A DNA stretch of 64,000 nucleotides, taken from the NCBI RefSeq assembly GCF_013030945.1, contig NZ_JABBXF010000065.1, positions 1 through 64,000 on the forward strand, read 5' to 3'. Source of the DNA: Streptomyces morookaense. Lineage in GTDB: Bacteria > Actinomycetota > Actinomycetes > Streptomycetales > Streptomycetaceae. Shown here piece by piece: positions 41,764 through 51,063 of this stretch. The position numbers were made by a program, and so were the translations under genes. The stretch's first letter is position 1. Every line of letters begins with the position of its first letter. The notes under the pieces are model-generated. The model was given only the letters and a program-made list of their open reading frames with translations. It was not told where the DNA came from and searched no databases.

Positions 41764-42327
41764 GTGAACGCCCTGGCACAGCTGGCGGCCGAGGAGATGG
41801 AGAACCCTCTCCTCCCGCCGATCCCAGAGCTTGTCATCGGCCTTGTCGCCTTCCTCATCGTCTTCCTGTTCCTCGGCAAGAAGCTCCTCCCGAACATCAA
41901 CAAGGTTCTGGACGAGCGCCGGGCGGCCATCGAGGGCGGCATGGAGAAGGCCGAGGCCGCCCAGGCCGAGGCTCAGCAGGTACTCGAGGACTACCGGGCT
42001 CAGCTCGCCGACGCCCGCCACGAGTCCGCGCGTCTGCGCCAGGAGGCGCAGGAGCAGGGCGTCGCGCTGATCGCCGAGATGCGGCTCGAGGGCCAGCGGC
42101 AGCGTGAGGAGATCATCGCTGCCGGTCACGCCCAGATCGAGGCCGACCGCAAGGCCGCTTCCGCCTCGCTCCGTCAGGACGTCGGCCAGCTGGCCATCGA
42201 CCTGGCGGGCCGGATCGTGGGCGAGTCCCTGCAGGACTCCGCCCGTCAGGGCCGGACCATCGACCGCTTCCTCGATGCCCTCGAGGAGAAGTCGGTGGAC
42301 ATGACGAAGGCCGAGGCGAAGCGATGA
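41764..42327 (+). CDS. atpF: F0F1 ATP synthase subunit b
   Basis: This is a 187-aa peripheral stalk subunit. One N-terminal membrane helix (ELVIGLVAFLIVFLFLG, about residues 22-38) is followed by a long charged coiled coil (ERRAAIEGGMEKAEAAQAEA and beyond). It dimerises and links subunit a to delta. The start is GTG 41764 behind GAAAGGC. Its stop overlaps the atpH ATG by 4 nt, giving translational coupling. Confidence 0.97.
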   Translation: MNALAQLAAEEMENPLLPPIPELVIGLVAFLIVFLFLGKKLLPNINKVLDERRAAIEGGMEKAEAAQAEAQQVLEDYRAQLADARHESARLRQEAQEQGVALIAEMRLEGQRQREEIIAAGHAQIEADRKAASASLRQDVGQLAIDLAGRIVGESLQDSARQGRTIDRFLDALEEKSVDMTKAEAKR

Positions 42328-43139
42328 GCCTTGCGAGCCGCGAGGCCCTGGCCTCTGCACGGGAGAGCCTCGACGCGCTGGCGGACAACACGTCCGTGGA
42401 CGCGGCGAAGCTGGCGGACGAACTCGCCGCCGTCACCGCACTGCTGGACCGCGAGGTGTCGCTGCGCCGGGTCCTGACCGACCCGGCGCAGGCCGGCGAG
42501 GCCAAGGCCGATCTGGCGAAGCGCCTGCTGTCCGGTCAGGTCGGCGGCGAGTGCGCCGACCTGGTGGCCGGCATGGTGCGCCTGCGCTGGTCGCGCTCGC
42601 GCGACCTGGTGGACGCCATCGAGGAGCTGGCGAGCAGCGCCGACCTGATCGCCGCCGAGCGGCAGGGCGTGCTGGACGATGTCGAGGACGAGCTGTTCCG
42701 CTTCGGCCGGATCGTCGCCTCGGACTCCGCACTGCGCTCCGCGCTGACCGACAAGGTCGCCGACCGGGCCGCGAAGGCGGCCCTGGTGCACCAGCTGCTG
42801 GACGGCCGGGCGAACCCGTTCACCGCGCGGCTCGTCGACCGCCTGGTGACCGTGCCGCGTGGCCGTAGCCTGGAGGCAGGGCTCAACGCCCTCTCCAAGC
42901 TCGCCGCGGAGCGCCGGGACCGCACGGTCGCGGTGGTCACCTCGGCGGTGCCGCTGGACGACCGGCAGAAGCAGCGCCTCGGCGACGCCCTGGCGAAGCT
43001 CTACGGGCGTCGCGTCCACCTCAACATGGACGTCGACCCCGAGGTCATCGGCGGCATCCAGGTGCGCATCGGCGACGAGGTCATCAACGGCACCATCGCG
43101 GACCGCCTCGCCGAGGCGGAACGGCGGATGGCCGGCTGA
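42324..43139 (+). CDS. atpH: F0F1 ATP synthase subunit delta
   Basis: This is a 271-aa OSCP/delta subunit joining the peripheral stalk to the F1 head. It is longer than the roughly 180-aa enterobacterial form, as in other actinobacteria. The C-terminal family signature is MDVDPEVIGGIQVRIGDEVING. The helical N-terminal half contains LADELAAVTALLDREVSLRR. The ATG overlaps the atpF stop (ATGA). A 7-bp GC hairpin lies in the gap before atpA. Confidence 0.96.
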   Translation: MSLASREALASARESLDALADNTSVDAAKLADELAAVTALLDREVSLRRVLTDPAQAGEAKADLAKRLLSGQVGGECADLVAGMVRLRWSRSRDLVDAIEELASSADLIAAERQGVLDDVEDELFRFGRIVASDSALRSALTDKVADRAAKAALVHQLLDGRANPFTARLVDRLVTVPRGRSLEAGLNALSKLAAERRDRTVAVVTSAVPLDDRQKQRLGDALAKLYGRRVHLNMDVDPEVIGGIQVRIGDEVINGTIADRLAEAERRMAG

Positions 43140-43194
43140 CCGGCGACCAACTCAAGAGCATGACTGACGGCCCGGGTTGGGCCGACGGTGTCCT

Positions 43195-43212
43195 CCGGGG
43201 GAACTCCCCCGG
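43195..43212 (+). other. Hairpin in the atpH-atpA gap
   Basis: CCGGGGG-AACT-CCCCCGG forms a perfect 7-bp stem with a tetraloop, 26 nt before the atpA ribosome binding region. It may mark an mRNA processing or stability point in the operon. Confidence 0.5.
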
Positions 43213-43255
43213 GGAAGAAATACTTCGGGCCCAACAAGGAGAGCAGGGAACCCAG

Positions 43256-44830
43256 ATGGCGGAGCTCACGATCCGGCCGGAGGAGATCCGGGACGCGCTG
43301 GAGAACTTTGTCCAGGCGTACAAGCCGGACGCGGCCTCGCGCGAGGAGGTCGGTACGGTCAGCGTTGCCGGCGACGGCATCGCGAAGGTCGAGGGCCTTC
43401 CCTCGGCCATGGCGAACGAGCTGCTGCGGTTCGAGGACGGAACCCTCGGTCTCGCCCTCAACCTCGAGGAGCGCGAGATCGGTGCGGTCGTCCTCGGCGA
43501 GTTCAGCGGCATCGAGGAGGGCCAGCCGGTGCAGCGCACCGGTGAGGTGCTCTCCGTCGCGGTGGGCGAGGGCTACCTCGGCCGCGTCGTCGACCCGCTG
43601 GGCAACCCGATCGACGGCCTCGGCGAGATCACCGGCATCGAGGGCCGCCGCGCCCTCGAGCTGCAGGCCCCCACGGTCATGCAGCGCAAGTCGGTCCACG
43701 AGCCGATGGAGACCGGCTACAAGGCCGTCGACGCCATGACCCCGGTCGGCCGCGGTCAGCGTCAGCTGATCATCGGTGACCGGCAGACCGGCAAGACCGC
43801 GCTGGCCGTCGACACGATCATCAACCAGCGCGACAACTGGCGCACGGGCGACCCGAAGAAGCAGGTCCGCTGCATCTACGTCGCCATCGGCCAGAAGGGC
43901 TCCACCATCGCGTCGGTGCGTGCGGCGCTGGAGGAGGCCGGCGCCCTGGAGTACACGACGATCGTCGCGGCTCCCGCGTCCGACCCGGCCGGCTTCAAGT
44001 TCCTCGCCCCGTACACCGGTTCGGCCATCGGCCAGCACTGGATGTACCAGGGCAAGCACGTCCTGATCGTCTTCGACGACCTGTCCAAGCAGGCCGACGC
44101 CTACCGCGCCGTCTCCCTGCTGCTGCGCCGCCCGCCGGGCCGTGAGGCCTACCCGGGTGACGTCTTCTACCTGCACTCGCGTCTGCTGGAGCGCTGCGCC
44201 AAGCTCTCCGACGAGATGGGTGCCGGTTCGATGACCGGTCTGCCGATCGTCGAGACCAAGGCGAACGACGTCTCGGCGTTCATCCCGACCAACGTCATCT
44301 CCATCACCGACGGCCAGTGCTTCCTGGAGTCGGACCTGTTCAACGCCGGTCAGCGCCCCGCGCTGAACGTCGGTATCTCGGTCTCCCGTGTCGGTGGCTC
44401 CGCCCAGCACAAGGCCATGAAGCAGGTCTCCGGCCGGCTCCGCGTGGACCTCGCCCAGTTCCGCGAGCTGGAGGCGTTCGCCGCCTTCGGTTCCGACCTG
44501 GACGCGTCCTCCAAGGCGGCGCTGGAGCGCGGCAAGCGCATGGTCGAGCTGCTGAAGCAGGCGCAGTACGCCCCGTACTCCACCGAGGACCAGGTCGTCT
44601 CCGTCTGGGCCGGCACCACCGGCAAGATGGACGACGTTCCGGTCGAGGACATCCGCCGCTTCGAGCGCGAGCTGCTGGACTACCTGCACCGCGAGCACAA
44701 GGGCCTCATGACCAGCATCCGTGAGGGCGGCAAGATGTCCGACGACACGCTGCAGTCCGTGGCCGACGCGATCGCAACGTTCAAGCAGCAGTTCGAGACC
44801 GCGGACGGCAAGCTGCTGGGCGAGGGCTGA
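43256..44830 (+). CDS. atpA: F0F1 ATP synthase subunit alpha
   Basis: This is a 524-aa non-catalytic nucleotide-binding F1 subunit. Walker A is IGDRQTGKTALAVD with Lys180. The arginine-finger region is PALNVGISVSRVGGSAQ, and VLIVFDDLSKQADAYR carries the Walker B. The N-terminal beta barrel includes VSVAGDGIAKVEGL. Length and layout are standard. ATG 43256 is chosen (MAELTIRPEEI); an in-frame upstream ATG at 43160 would add a hairpin-coding leader. atpG follows after 4 nt. Confidence 0.98.
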   Translation: MAELTIRPEEIRDALENFVQAYKPDAASREEVGTVSVAGDGIAKVEGLPSAMANELLRFEDGTLGLALNLEEREIGAVVLGEFSGIEEGQPVQRTGEVLSVAVGEGYLGRVVDPLGNPIDGLGEITGIEGRRALELQAPTVMQRKSVHEPMETGYKAVDAMTPVGRGQRQLIIGDRQTGKTALAVDTIINQRDNWRTGDPKKQVRCIYVAIGQKGSTIASVRAALEEAGALEYTTIVAAPASDPAGFKFLAPYTGSAIGQHWMYQGKHVLIVFDDLSKQADAYRAVSLLLRRPPGREAYPGDVFYLHSRLLERCAKLSDEMGAGSMTGLPIVETKANDVSAFIPTNVISITDGQCFLESDLFNAGQRPALNVGISVSRVGGSAQHKAMKQVSGRLRVDLAQFRELEAFAAFGSDLDASSKAALERGKRMVELLKQAQYAPYSTEDQVVSVWAGTTGKMDDVPVEDIRRFERELLDYLHREHKGLMTSIREGGKMSDDTLQSVADAIATFKQQFETADGKLLGEG

Positions 44831-44834
44831 GCAT

Positions 44835-45754
44835 ATGGGTGCCCAGCTCCGGGTCTACAAGCGACGGATCAAGTCCGTCACTGCGACCAAGAAGATCACC
44901 AAGGCGATGGAGATGATCGCCGCCTCGCGCATCGTCAAGGCGCAGCGCCAGGTGGCCGCATCCACTCCGTACGCCAGTGAGCTCACCCGGGCAGTGACCG
45001 CGGTTGCCACCGGCTCCAACACCAAGCACGCCCTGACCACCGAGGCGGAGAACCCGGTCCGGGCCGCGGTGCTGCTCGTCACGAGCGACCGCGGTCTGGC
45101 CGGCGGCTACTCCTCGAACGCCATCAAGACGGCCGAGCGGCTCACCGAGCGGCTCCGTGCCGAGGGCAAGGACGTCGTCACGTACATCGTCGGCCGCAAG
45201 GGCGTCGCGTACTACGGCTTCCGTGACCGCCCGGTGGTCGAGTCCTGGACCGGCTTCACCGACAGCCCGACCTACGCCGACGCCAAGCGCGTGGCCGGTC
45301 CGCTGATCGAGGCCGTCCGTCAGGACACCGCCGAGGGCGGCGTGGACGAACTGCACATCGTCTTCACCGAGTTCGTCTCGATGATGACGCAGACGCCGGT
45401 GGACAACCGCCTGCTGCCGCTGAGCCTCGAGGCCACGGCGGAGGAGACGGAAGCCGCCACGGGCAAGATCCTTCCGCTGTACGAGTTCGAACCCTCGGTG
45501 GAAGGCGTGCTCGACGCGCTGCTGCCGCGGTACGTCGAGTCCCGGATCTACAACGCGCTGCTGCAGTCGGCTGCTTCCGAGCACGCCGCCCGCCGCCGTG
45601 CGATGAAGTCCGCGACCGACAATGCGGAAGAGCTCATCAAGTCGCTGACGCGGCTTGCCAATGCGGCCCGACAGGCCGACATCACCCAGGAAATCAGCGA
45701 GATCGTCGGTGGCGCCAGCGCCCTGGCCGACGCGACCGCGGGGAGTGACAAGTA

Positions 45755-45755
<1 letters not shown>
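44835..45755 (+). CDS. atpG: F0F1 ATP synthase subunit gamma
   Basis: This is a 306-aa central rotor shaft. The N-terminal helix MGAQLRVYKRRIKSVTATKK and the C-terminal helix around RMKSATDNAEELIKSL form the coiled coil inside the alpha/beta head. TSDRGLAGGYSSNAIK is the family's Rossmann-like part. ATG 44835 is chosen. Its TAA stop overlaps the atpD ATG by 1 nt (TAATG). Confidence 0.97.
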
Positions 45756-47197
<1,442 letters not shown>

Positions 47198-47210
47198 GCC
47201 TTGTGCTCGG

Positions 47211-47243
47211 CGTCCGGGGGTGGGGCAGTCCCGCCCCCGGACG
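47211..47243 (+). other. First atpD-atpC intergenic hairpin
   Basis: CGTCCGGGGG (47211-47220) pairs perfectly with CCCCCGGACG (47234-47243), loop 13 nt, 13 nt past the atpD stop. It may act as a partial terminator or a 3' stability stem. Confidence 0.6.
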
Positions 47244-47268
47244 TCACGTCCCCTATTCTTTGACCCAA

Positions 47269-47290
47269 CACCTGCCGCGCCCGGCAGGTG
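47269..47290 (+). other. Second atpD-atpC intergenic hairpin near the atpC ribosome binding site
   Basis: CACCTGCCG (47269-47277) pairs perfectly with CGGCAGGTG (47282-47290), loop 4 nt, ending 7 nt before GAGGAG of atpC. It could tune translation of the epsilon subunit. Confidence 0.55.
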
Positions 47291-47308
47291 GAGACCCGAG
47301 GAGCCACG

Positions 47309-47680
47309 TTGGCTGCTGAGTTGCACGTCGAGCTGGTCGCGGCGGACCGAAGCGTCTGGTCCGGCGAGGCCACTCTGGTCATCGCGCGTACCACATCGGG
47401 TGACATCGGCGTCATGCCCGGCCACCAGCCGCTGCTCGGTGTGCTGGAGTCCGGCCCGGTGACCATCAAGACCGCCGAGGGCACCGTGGTCGCCGCGGTG
47501 CACGGGGGTTTCATCTCGTTCGCCGACGACAAGCTCTCGCTGCTCGCCGAGATCGCGGAGCTGGCCGACGAGATCGACGTCCAGCGCGCCGAGCGTGCGC
47601 TGGAGCGGGCCAAGTCGGAGGCGGACGCCGCCGCCGAACGGCGCGCGGATGTCCGGCTGCGTGCGGTCGCGGGGCACTAG
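47309..47680 (+). CDS. atpC: F0F1 ATP synthase subunit epsilon
   Basis: This is a 123-aa central-stalk subunit that regulates ATP hydrolysis. The N-terminal beta sandwich contains LHVELVAADRSVWSGEA and GDIGVMPGHQPLLGVLESG. A C-terminal helical part is ERALERAKSEADAAAERRA. The TTG at 47309 is chosen because GAGGAG lies 5-6 nt upstream and family proteins begin close to this point; an in-frame GTG at 47288 lies inside a hairpin. It is the last gene of the operon and is followed by a long-stem terminator. Confidence 0.95.
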   Translation: MAAELHVELVAADRSVWSGEATLVIARTTSGDIGVMPGHQPLLGVLESGPVTIKTAEGTVVAAVHGGFISFADDKLSLLAEIAELADEIDVQRAERALERAKSEADAAAERRADVRLRAVAGH

Positions 47681-47705
47681 GGCCGCGACCGACCATCGAT
47701 ACGTC

Positions 47706-47754
47706 CCTCAGCCGCGGGCCGCACTGGATCTTCCAGGGCGGTCCGCGGCTGAGG
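47706..47754 (+). terminator. atp operon terminator
   Basis: CCTCAGCCGCGG (47706-47717) pairs perfectly with CCGCGGCTGAGG (47743-47754); the 25-nt loop adds further pairs. It lies 26 nt after the atpC stop. Confidence 0.85.
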
Positions 47755-47800
47755 CAATACAGGTGCAGTTGCTCTAGATGATGCGAGGAGGTCGGTGGAG

Positions 47801-48250
47801 ATGGTCCTCGCTCTGCTCGTGAGCGGCATCGTCGTACTGCTGGTGGTACTGGGGCTCTTCGTCTTCGGGCTGCGGAGACGGCTCATCCAGCGGTCCGGCG
47901 GGACCTTCGACTGCAGTCTGCGGTGGAACGTCCCCGAGGACGACCCCGAACCCCTCGGCAAGGGCTGGGTGTACGGCGTCGCCCGCTACAACGGTGACCG
48001 GATCGAGTGGTTCAGGGTCTTCTCGTACGCCCCGCGCCCCCGGCGCATCCTGGAGCGCGCCTCGATCGAGGTGCAGGCGCGGCGCACGCCGCAGGGCGAG
48101 GAGGAACTGGCGCTGCTCTCGGACGCGGTGGTCCTGTCGTGCCTGCACCGTGGCACGCACCTGGAACTGGCGATGAGCGAGGACGCACTGACGGGCTTCC
48201 TGGCGTGGCTGGAGGCGGCGCCTCCGGGACAGCGGGTCAACGTGGCGTAG
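47801..48250 (+). CDS. DUF2550 membrane protein
   Basis: This is a 149-aa protein of the actinobacterial DUF2550 family. One N-terminal membrane helix (VLALLVSGIVVLLVVLGLFV, about residues 2-21) is followed by a soluble domain with RRLIQRSGGTFDCSLRW, GWVYGVARYNGDRIEWFRVF and SLRPRR-like basic stretches. It has been linked only by position, directly after the atp operon. ATG 47801 is preferred because GAGGAGG then lies 9 nt upstream; GTG 47795 would be too close. Function unknown. Confidence 0.85.
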   Translation: MVLALLVSGIVVLLVVLGLFVFGLRRRLIQRSGGTFDCSLRWNVPEDDPEPLGKGWVYGVARYNGDRIEWFRVFSYAPRPRRILERASIEVQARRTPQGEEELALLSDAVVLSCLHRGTHLELAMSEDALTGFLAWLEAAPPGQRVNVA

Positions 48251-48254
48251 TGCC

Positions 48255-48307
48255 GCGCCCCTTACGGGGCGCGGAGAACTGCGCGATCAGCCACAACCGA
48301 CCCGCAG
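48255..48307 (-). repeat. Two-hairpin 3'-end element, copy 6
   Basis: Minus-strand reading: CTGCGGGTCGGTTGTGGCTG, then ATCGCGCAGTTCTCC, then GCGCCCC-GTAA-GGGGCGC. It lies between the convergent DUF2550 and chitinase genes, 5 nt after the former's stop and ending 2 nt before the latter's stop, so it fills the whole gap. Confidence 0.85.
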
Positions 48308-48308
48308 A

Positions 48309-50321
48309 TCAAGTCAGTCCGTCGTTGACGGCGCTCATCAGGGTGCCGCTGTCACCGGACATCTCCCAGATCATCACGCCCAGCAGATTCTTCTGGCGAA
48401 GCCAAGCCGTCTTCTTGGCGATCGACCAGGCATCGTCGAACGTCCACCACTGCCCGTTGTCGCCGGTGTAGCCATAGGTGGCCACGACTTGATCGTCGTG
48501 GTAGACGGTCATGTTCGGCACCGAAGCGATCAAGTTGTCGTAGCCGCGTGTACCCGCCTCCTCGGGGAACTGCCCGGCCGCAGCCCCGTTCGCCGTCTGC
48601 CAGACGCCACGCGCCCCGCCGTCGGCGACCTGCTGCCATCCGCGCCCGTAGAACGCCAGCCCCAGGGCCAGTTTGCGGGGGTCGACGCCCGCGTCGAGGT
48701 ACGTCTGGACGGTCTTCTCCACGCTGAACTTCGTGGGGTACGGGTCCTTGGGGTCGGCGTACAGGTTGCCCTGGTGGCCGGTGCGGTTGGGCTCCCAGCT
48801 GTTGTCGCTGCCCGAGCCGTGGAAGTCGTAGCCCTGGACGTTCGCGTAGTCCATGGAGTCGAAGACGTTCGGTTTGCCGCCGATCTGCCAGCCTGCCGCG
48901 ATCTTGGCCGGGTCGGCCGGCGTGAAGGCGGTGAGCAGGTAGTGCTTGCCGCCCAGCGCGTCCAGCTGCTTGCGGAACTCGGCCATCAGCAGCGTGAGGT
49001 TGGCCTTGTCGTCCGGGGAGACATGGTTGCCGGGGTGGCCGTCGGAGCCCGGCCATTCCCAGTCGATGTCGAAGCCGTCGAAGATCCCGGCCGCCGTGCC
49101 CGGGCCGCCGCGGCCGTTGCTGACCGGGAGGTTGCCCTTGATGTACATGTCGATGCAGGACTGGACGAACTTCTGCCGGGAGGCATCGGTCCTCGCGACG
49201 TCCGAGAAGTACTTGCTGTAGGTCCAGCCGCCCACCGACATCAGGATCTTGAGGTCGGGGTACTTGGCCTTGAGTTCCTTGAGCTGGTTGAAGTTTCCGG
49301 CGAGCGGCTGGTCCCAGGTGTCGGCCACGCCGTTGACGGAGTCGCCGGCCCCGAAGCCCTTCTCGTAGTCGGCCCAGGAGTCGCCCGCGCCGTCGCCCTG
49401 GTTGGGGTCCTCGGGGTTGGAACCGGTCGCCTTGGTGACGCCGTTGAGACACGTCAGGTTGACCGGATCGATGTTGGAGAAGGCGTAGTTGAGGTGGGTG
49501 AGCTTGGCGGCTGCGCCCGTGGCGTCCAGGGACTTCACGGTGTACGCGCGGCCGTAGATACCCCACTGCACGAAGTAGCCCACCTTGGCGTAGCCGGTCC
49601 CGGGCTGCGGGCTGCCGCCCCCGCCGGTGGTCCTCACGGTCAGCGCCGGGCTGGCGGGCCCGGTCCGGTCGGCGGTGTCGCGGCCGACGACGGTGTAGGT
49701 GTAGCCGGTGCCCGGGGTCAATCCGGTGTCCGTGTAGGCGAGTTTGGCGACGGTCGCGACCTTGCTGGTGCCGCGGTAGACGTCGTAGTTCTTCATGCCC
49801 GTACCGGACGTGGCGGCCGTCCACTTGAGGGAGACGGTCGTGTCGGTGACGGCCGTGGCCTGCGGGGCGCCGGGGGCGCTCGGCGGGCTGCCCTGGGAAC
49901 TGCCGTCGCAGGAACCGCCGTTGAGCTTGCAGCCGTTCGGCGCGTTGTCACCTGCGGCGACGAAGCCGAAGGTGACGGAGGCGCCGGGGGCGACGGTGCC
50001 GTTGTAGTCGCGGTTCCTGGCGGTGTAGTGGGTGCCGCTGTTGCTGATCAGGGCGTCCCAGTACGAGCCGACGGTGGTGGTGGAGGGGAAGTCCCACTCG
50101 ACGGTCCAGCCGTCGATGGCCGTCGAGCCCGTGTTCTTGATCGTCCATTCGCCCTGGTAACCGGTGCCCCAGTCGGACGTCTTGGCGAAGACCGCCGTCG
50201 CGGAGGCCGCTGCGTGGGCCGGGGCCGCGAGCCCGATCAGGGCGGCGAGGGGGAGGAGGAAGGCGGCGAACGCCGCGGTGAGGGTGAAGCGTCTGCTGTG
50301 TCCCGCTGTTCCTGTGCTCAA
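48309..50321 (-). CDS. chiC: Secreted GH18 chitinase with CBM2 and fibronectin type III domains
   Basis: This is a 670-aa exported endochitinase. The signal peptide spans residues 1-38 and ends AAPAHAA. A CBM2-type module follows at about 39-139 (GYQGEWTIKNTGSTAIDGW). A fibronectin III domain spans about 148-230. A GH18 catalytic barrel spans about 244-670, with SVGGWTYSKYFSD and the motif DGFDIDWEW, in which Glu422 is the acid catalyst. It degrades chitin outside the cell. A TTG start at 50321 follows GAGGAG. Promoter direct repeats and the upstream two-component genes indicate ChiS/ChiR-type control. Symbol by analogy with the S. coelicolor locus. Confidence 0.95.
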   Translation of the reverse strand: MSTGTAGHSRRFTLTAAFAAFLLPLAALIGLAAPAHAAASATAVFAKTSDWGTGYQGEWTIKNTGSTAIDGWTVEWDFPSTTTVGSYWDALISNSGTHYTARNRDYNGTVAPGASVTFGFVAAGDNAPNGCKLNGGSCDGSSQGSPPSAPGAPQATAVTDTTVSLKWTAATSGTGMKNYDVYRGTSKVATVAKLAYTDTGLTPGTGYTYTVVGRDTADRTGPASPALTVRTTGGGGSPQPGTGYAKVGYFVQWGIYGRAYTVKSLDATGAAAKLTHLNYAFSNIDPVNLTCLNGVTKATGSNPEDPNQGDGAGDSWADYEKGFGAGDSVNGVADTWDQPLAGNFNQLKELKAKYPDLKILMSVGGWTYSKYFSDVARTDASRQKFVQSCIDMYIKGNLPVSNGRGGPGTAAGIFDGFDIDWEWPGSDGHPGNHVSPDDKANLTLLMAEFRKQLDALGGKHYLLTAFTPADPAKIAAGWQIGGKPNVFDSMDYANVQGYDFHGSGSDNSWEPNRTGHQGNLYADPKDPYPTKFSVEKTVQTYLDAGVDPRKLALGLAFYGRGWQQVADGGARGVWQTANGAAAGQFPEEAGTRGYDNLIASVPNMTVYHDDQVVATYGYTGDNGQWWTFDDAWSIAKKTAWLRQKNLLGVMIWEMSGDSGTLMSAVNDGLT

Positions 50322-50375
50322 GGGTGCTCCTCGAGTGGAGTCTGTACAGGGTGGGGGGTGCGCAGTTGTGTGGGG

Positions 50376-50417
50376 AGCGTAAGAAGGTCCGTACCAATGG
50401 TCAAGAGGTCTGGACCA
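50376..50417 (-). promoter_or_regulatory. Chitinase promoter with 12-bp direct repeats
   Basis: Minus-strand reading: TGGTCCAGACCT (50417-50406), -35 TTGACC (50404-50399), second repeat TGGTACGGACCT (50396-50385, 10 of 12 identical) inside the 17-nt spacer, and -10 TACGCT (50381-50376). This is the known layout of Streptomyces chi promoters. The upstream repeat lies inside the 3' end of the response regulator gene. Confidence 0.88.
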
Positions 50418-51063
50418 GGCCCAACTCCTGGGCGAGTACCGCCGCTTGGACCCTGCTGCGCAGCTCCAGCTTTCCCAGCAGGCGGCTCACATGCGTCTTC
50501 ACCGTCGCCTCCGCCATCTGCAGCCGGGCCGCGATCTCCGCGTTCGCCAGGCCCTCGCCGAGGCAGACCAGCACCTCGCGCTCGCGGCGCGTGAGCGCGT
50601 CCAGCAGGGCGAGGTCCGCGGACGGGCGCGGTGCCGCCGAGGCCGGGCGGGCGAACTCGGCGATCAGGCGGCGGGTGACGGCCGGGGAGATCAGTCCCTC
50701 GCCCCGGGCCACGGTCCGCACGGCGGCGACCAGATCGGCGGCCTCGCTGTCCTTGAGCAGGAACCCCGCAGCGCCCGCGCGCAGTGCCCCGAACACGTAC
50801 TCGTCGAGGTCGAAGGTGGTCAGTACGAGTACGTCGGCGAGCTGTTCCGTGGTGATCTGCCGGGTGGCCGAGACCCCGTCCAGGCGGGGCATCTGGATGT
50901 CCATGACGACCAGATCGGGCCGCAGCGACCGGGTCAGCCGCACCGCCTCCTCGCCGTCCGCCGCCTCCCCGACCACCTCGATGCCGGGTGCGGAACGCAG
51001 GATGAGCACCAGGCCGGACCGGACGGCGGCCTGGTCCTCGGCGACCAGCACCCGGATCGTCAT
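50401..51063 (-). CDS. chiR: NarL/FixJ-family response regulator, ChiR-like
   Basis: This is a 220-aa response regulator. The receiver domain has VLVAEDQAAVR, phospho-acceptor Asp54 in DLVVMDIQMPRLDG, and Lys in GFLLKDSEA. The LuxR-type helix-turn-helix spans about residues 150-215, LTRREREVLVCLGEGLANAE and MAEATVKTHVSRLLGKL. Its start overlaps the stop of the kinase gene by 1 nt. It lies directly upstream of the chitinase gene on the same strand, and the chitinase promoter begins within its last codons, which supports a ChiR role in chitinase control. Confidence 0.93.
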   Translation of the reverse strand: MTIRVLVAEDQAAVRSGLVLILRSAPGIEVVGEAADGEEAVRLTRSLRPDLVVMDIQMPRLDGVSATRQITTEQLADVLVLTTFDLDEYVFGALRAGAAGFLLKDSEAADLVAAVRTVARGEGLISPAVTRRLIAEFARPASAAPRPSADLALLDALTRREREVLVCLGEGLANAEIAARLQMAEATVKTHVSRLLGKLELRSRVQAAVLAQELGLVQTS

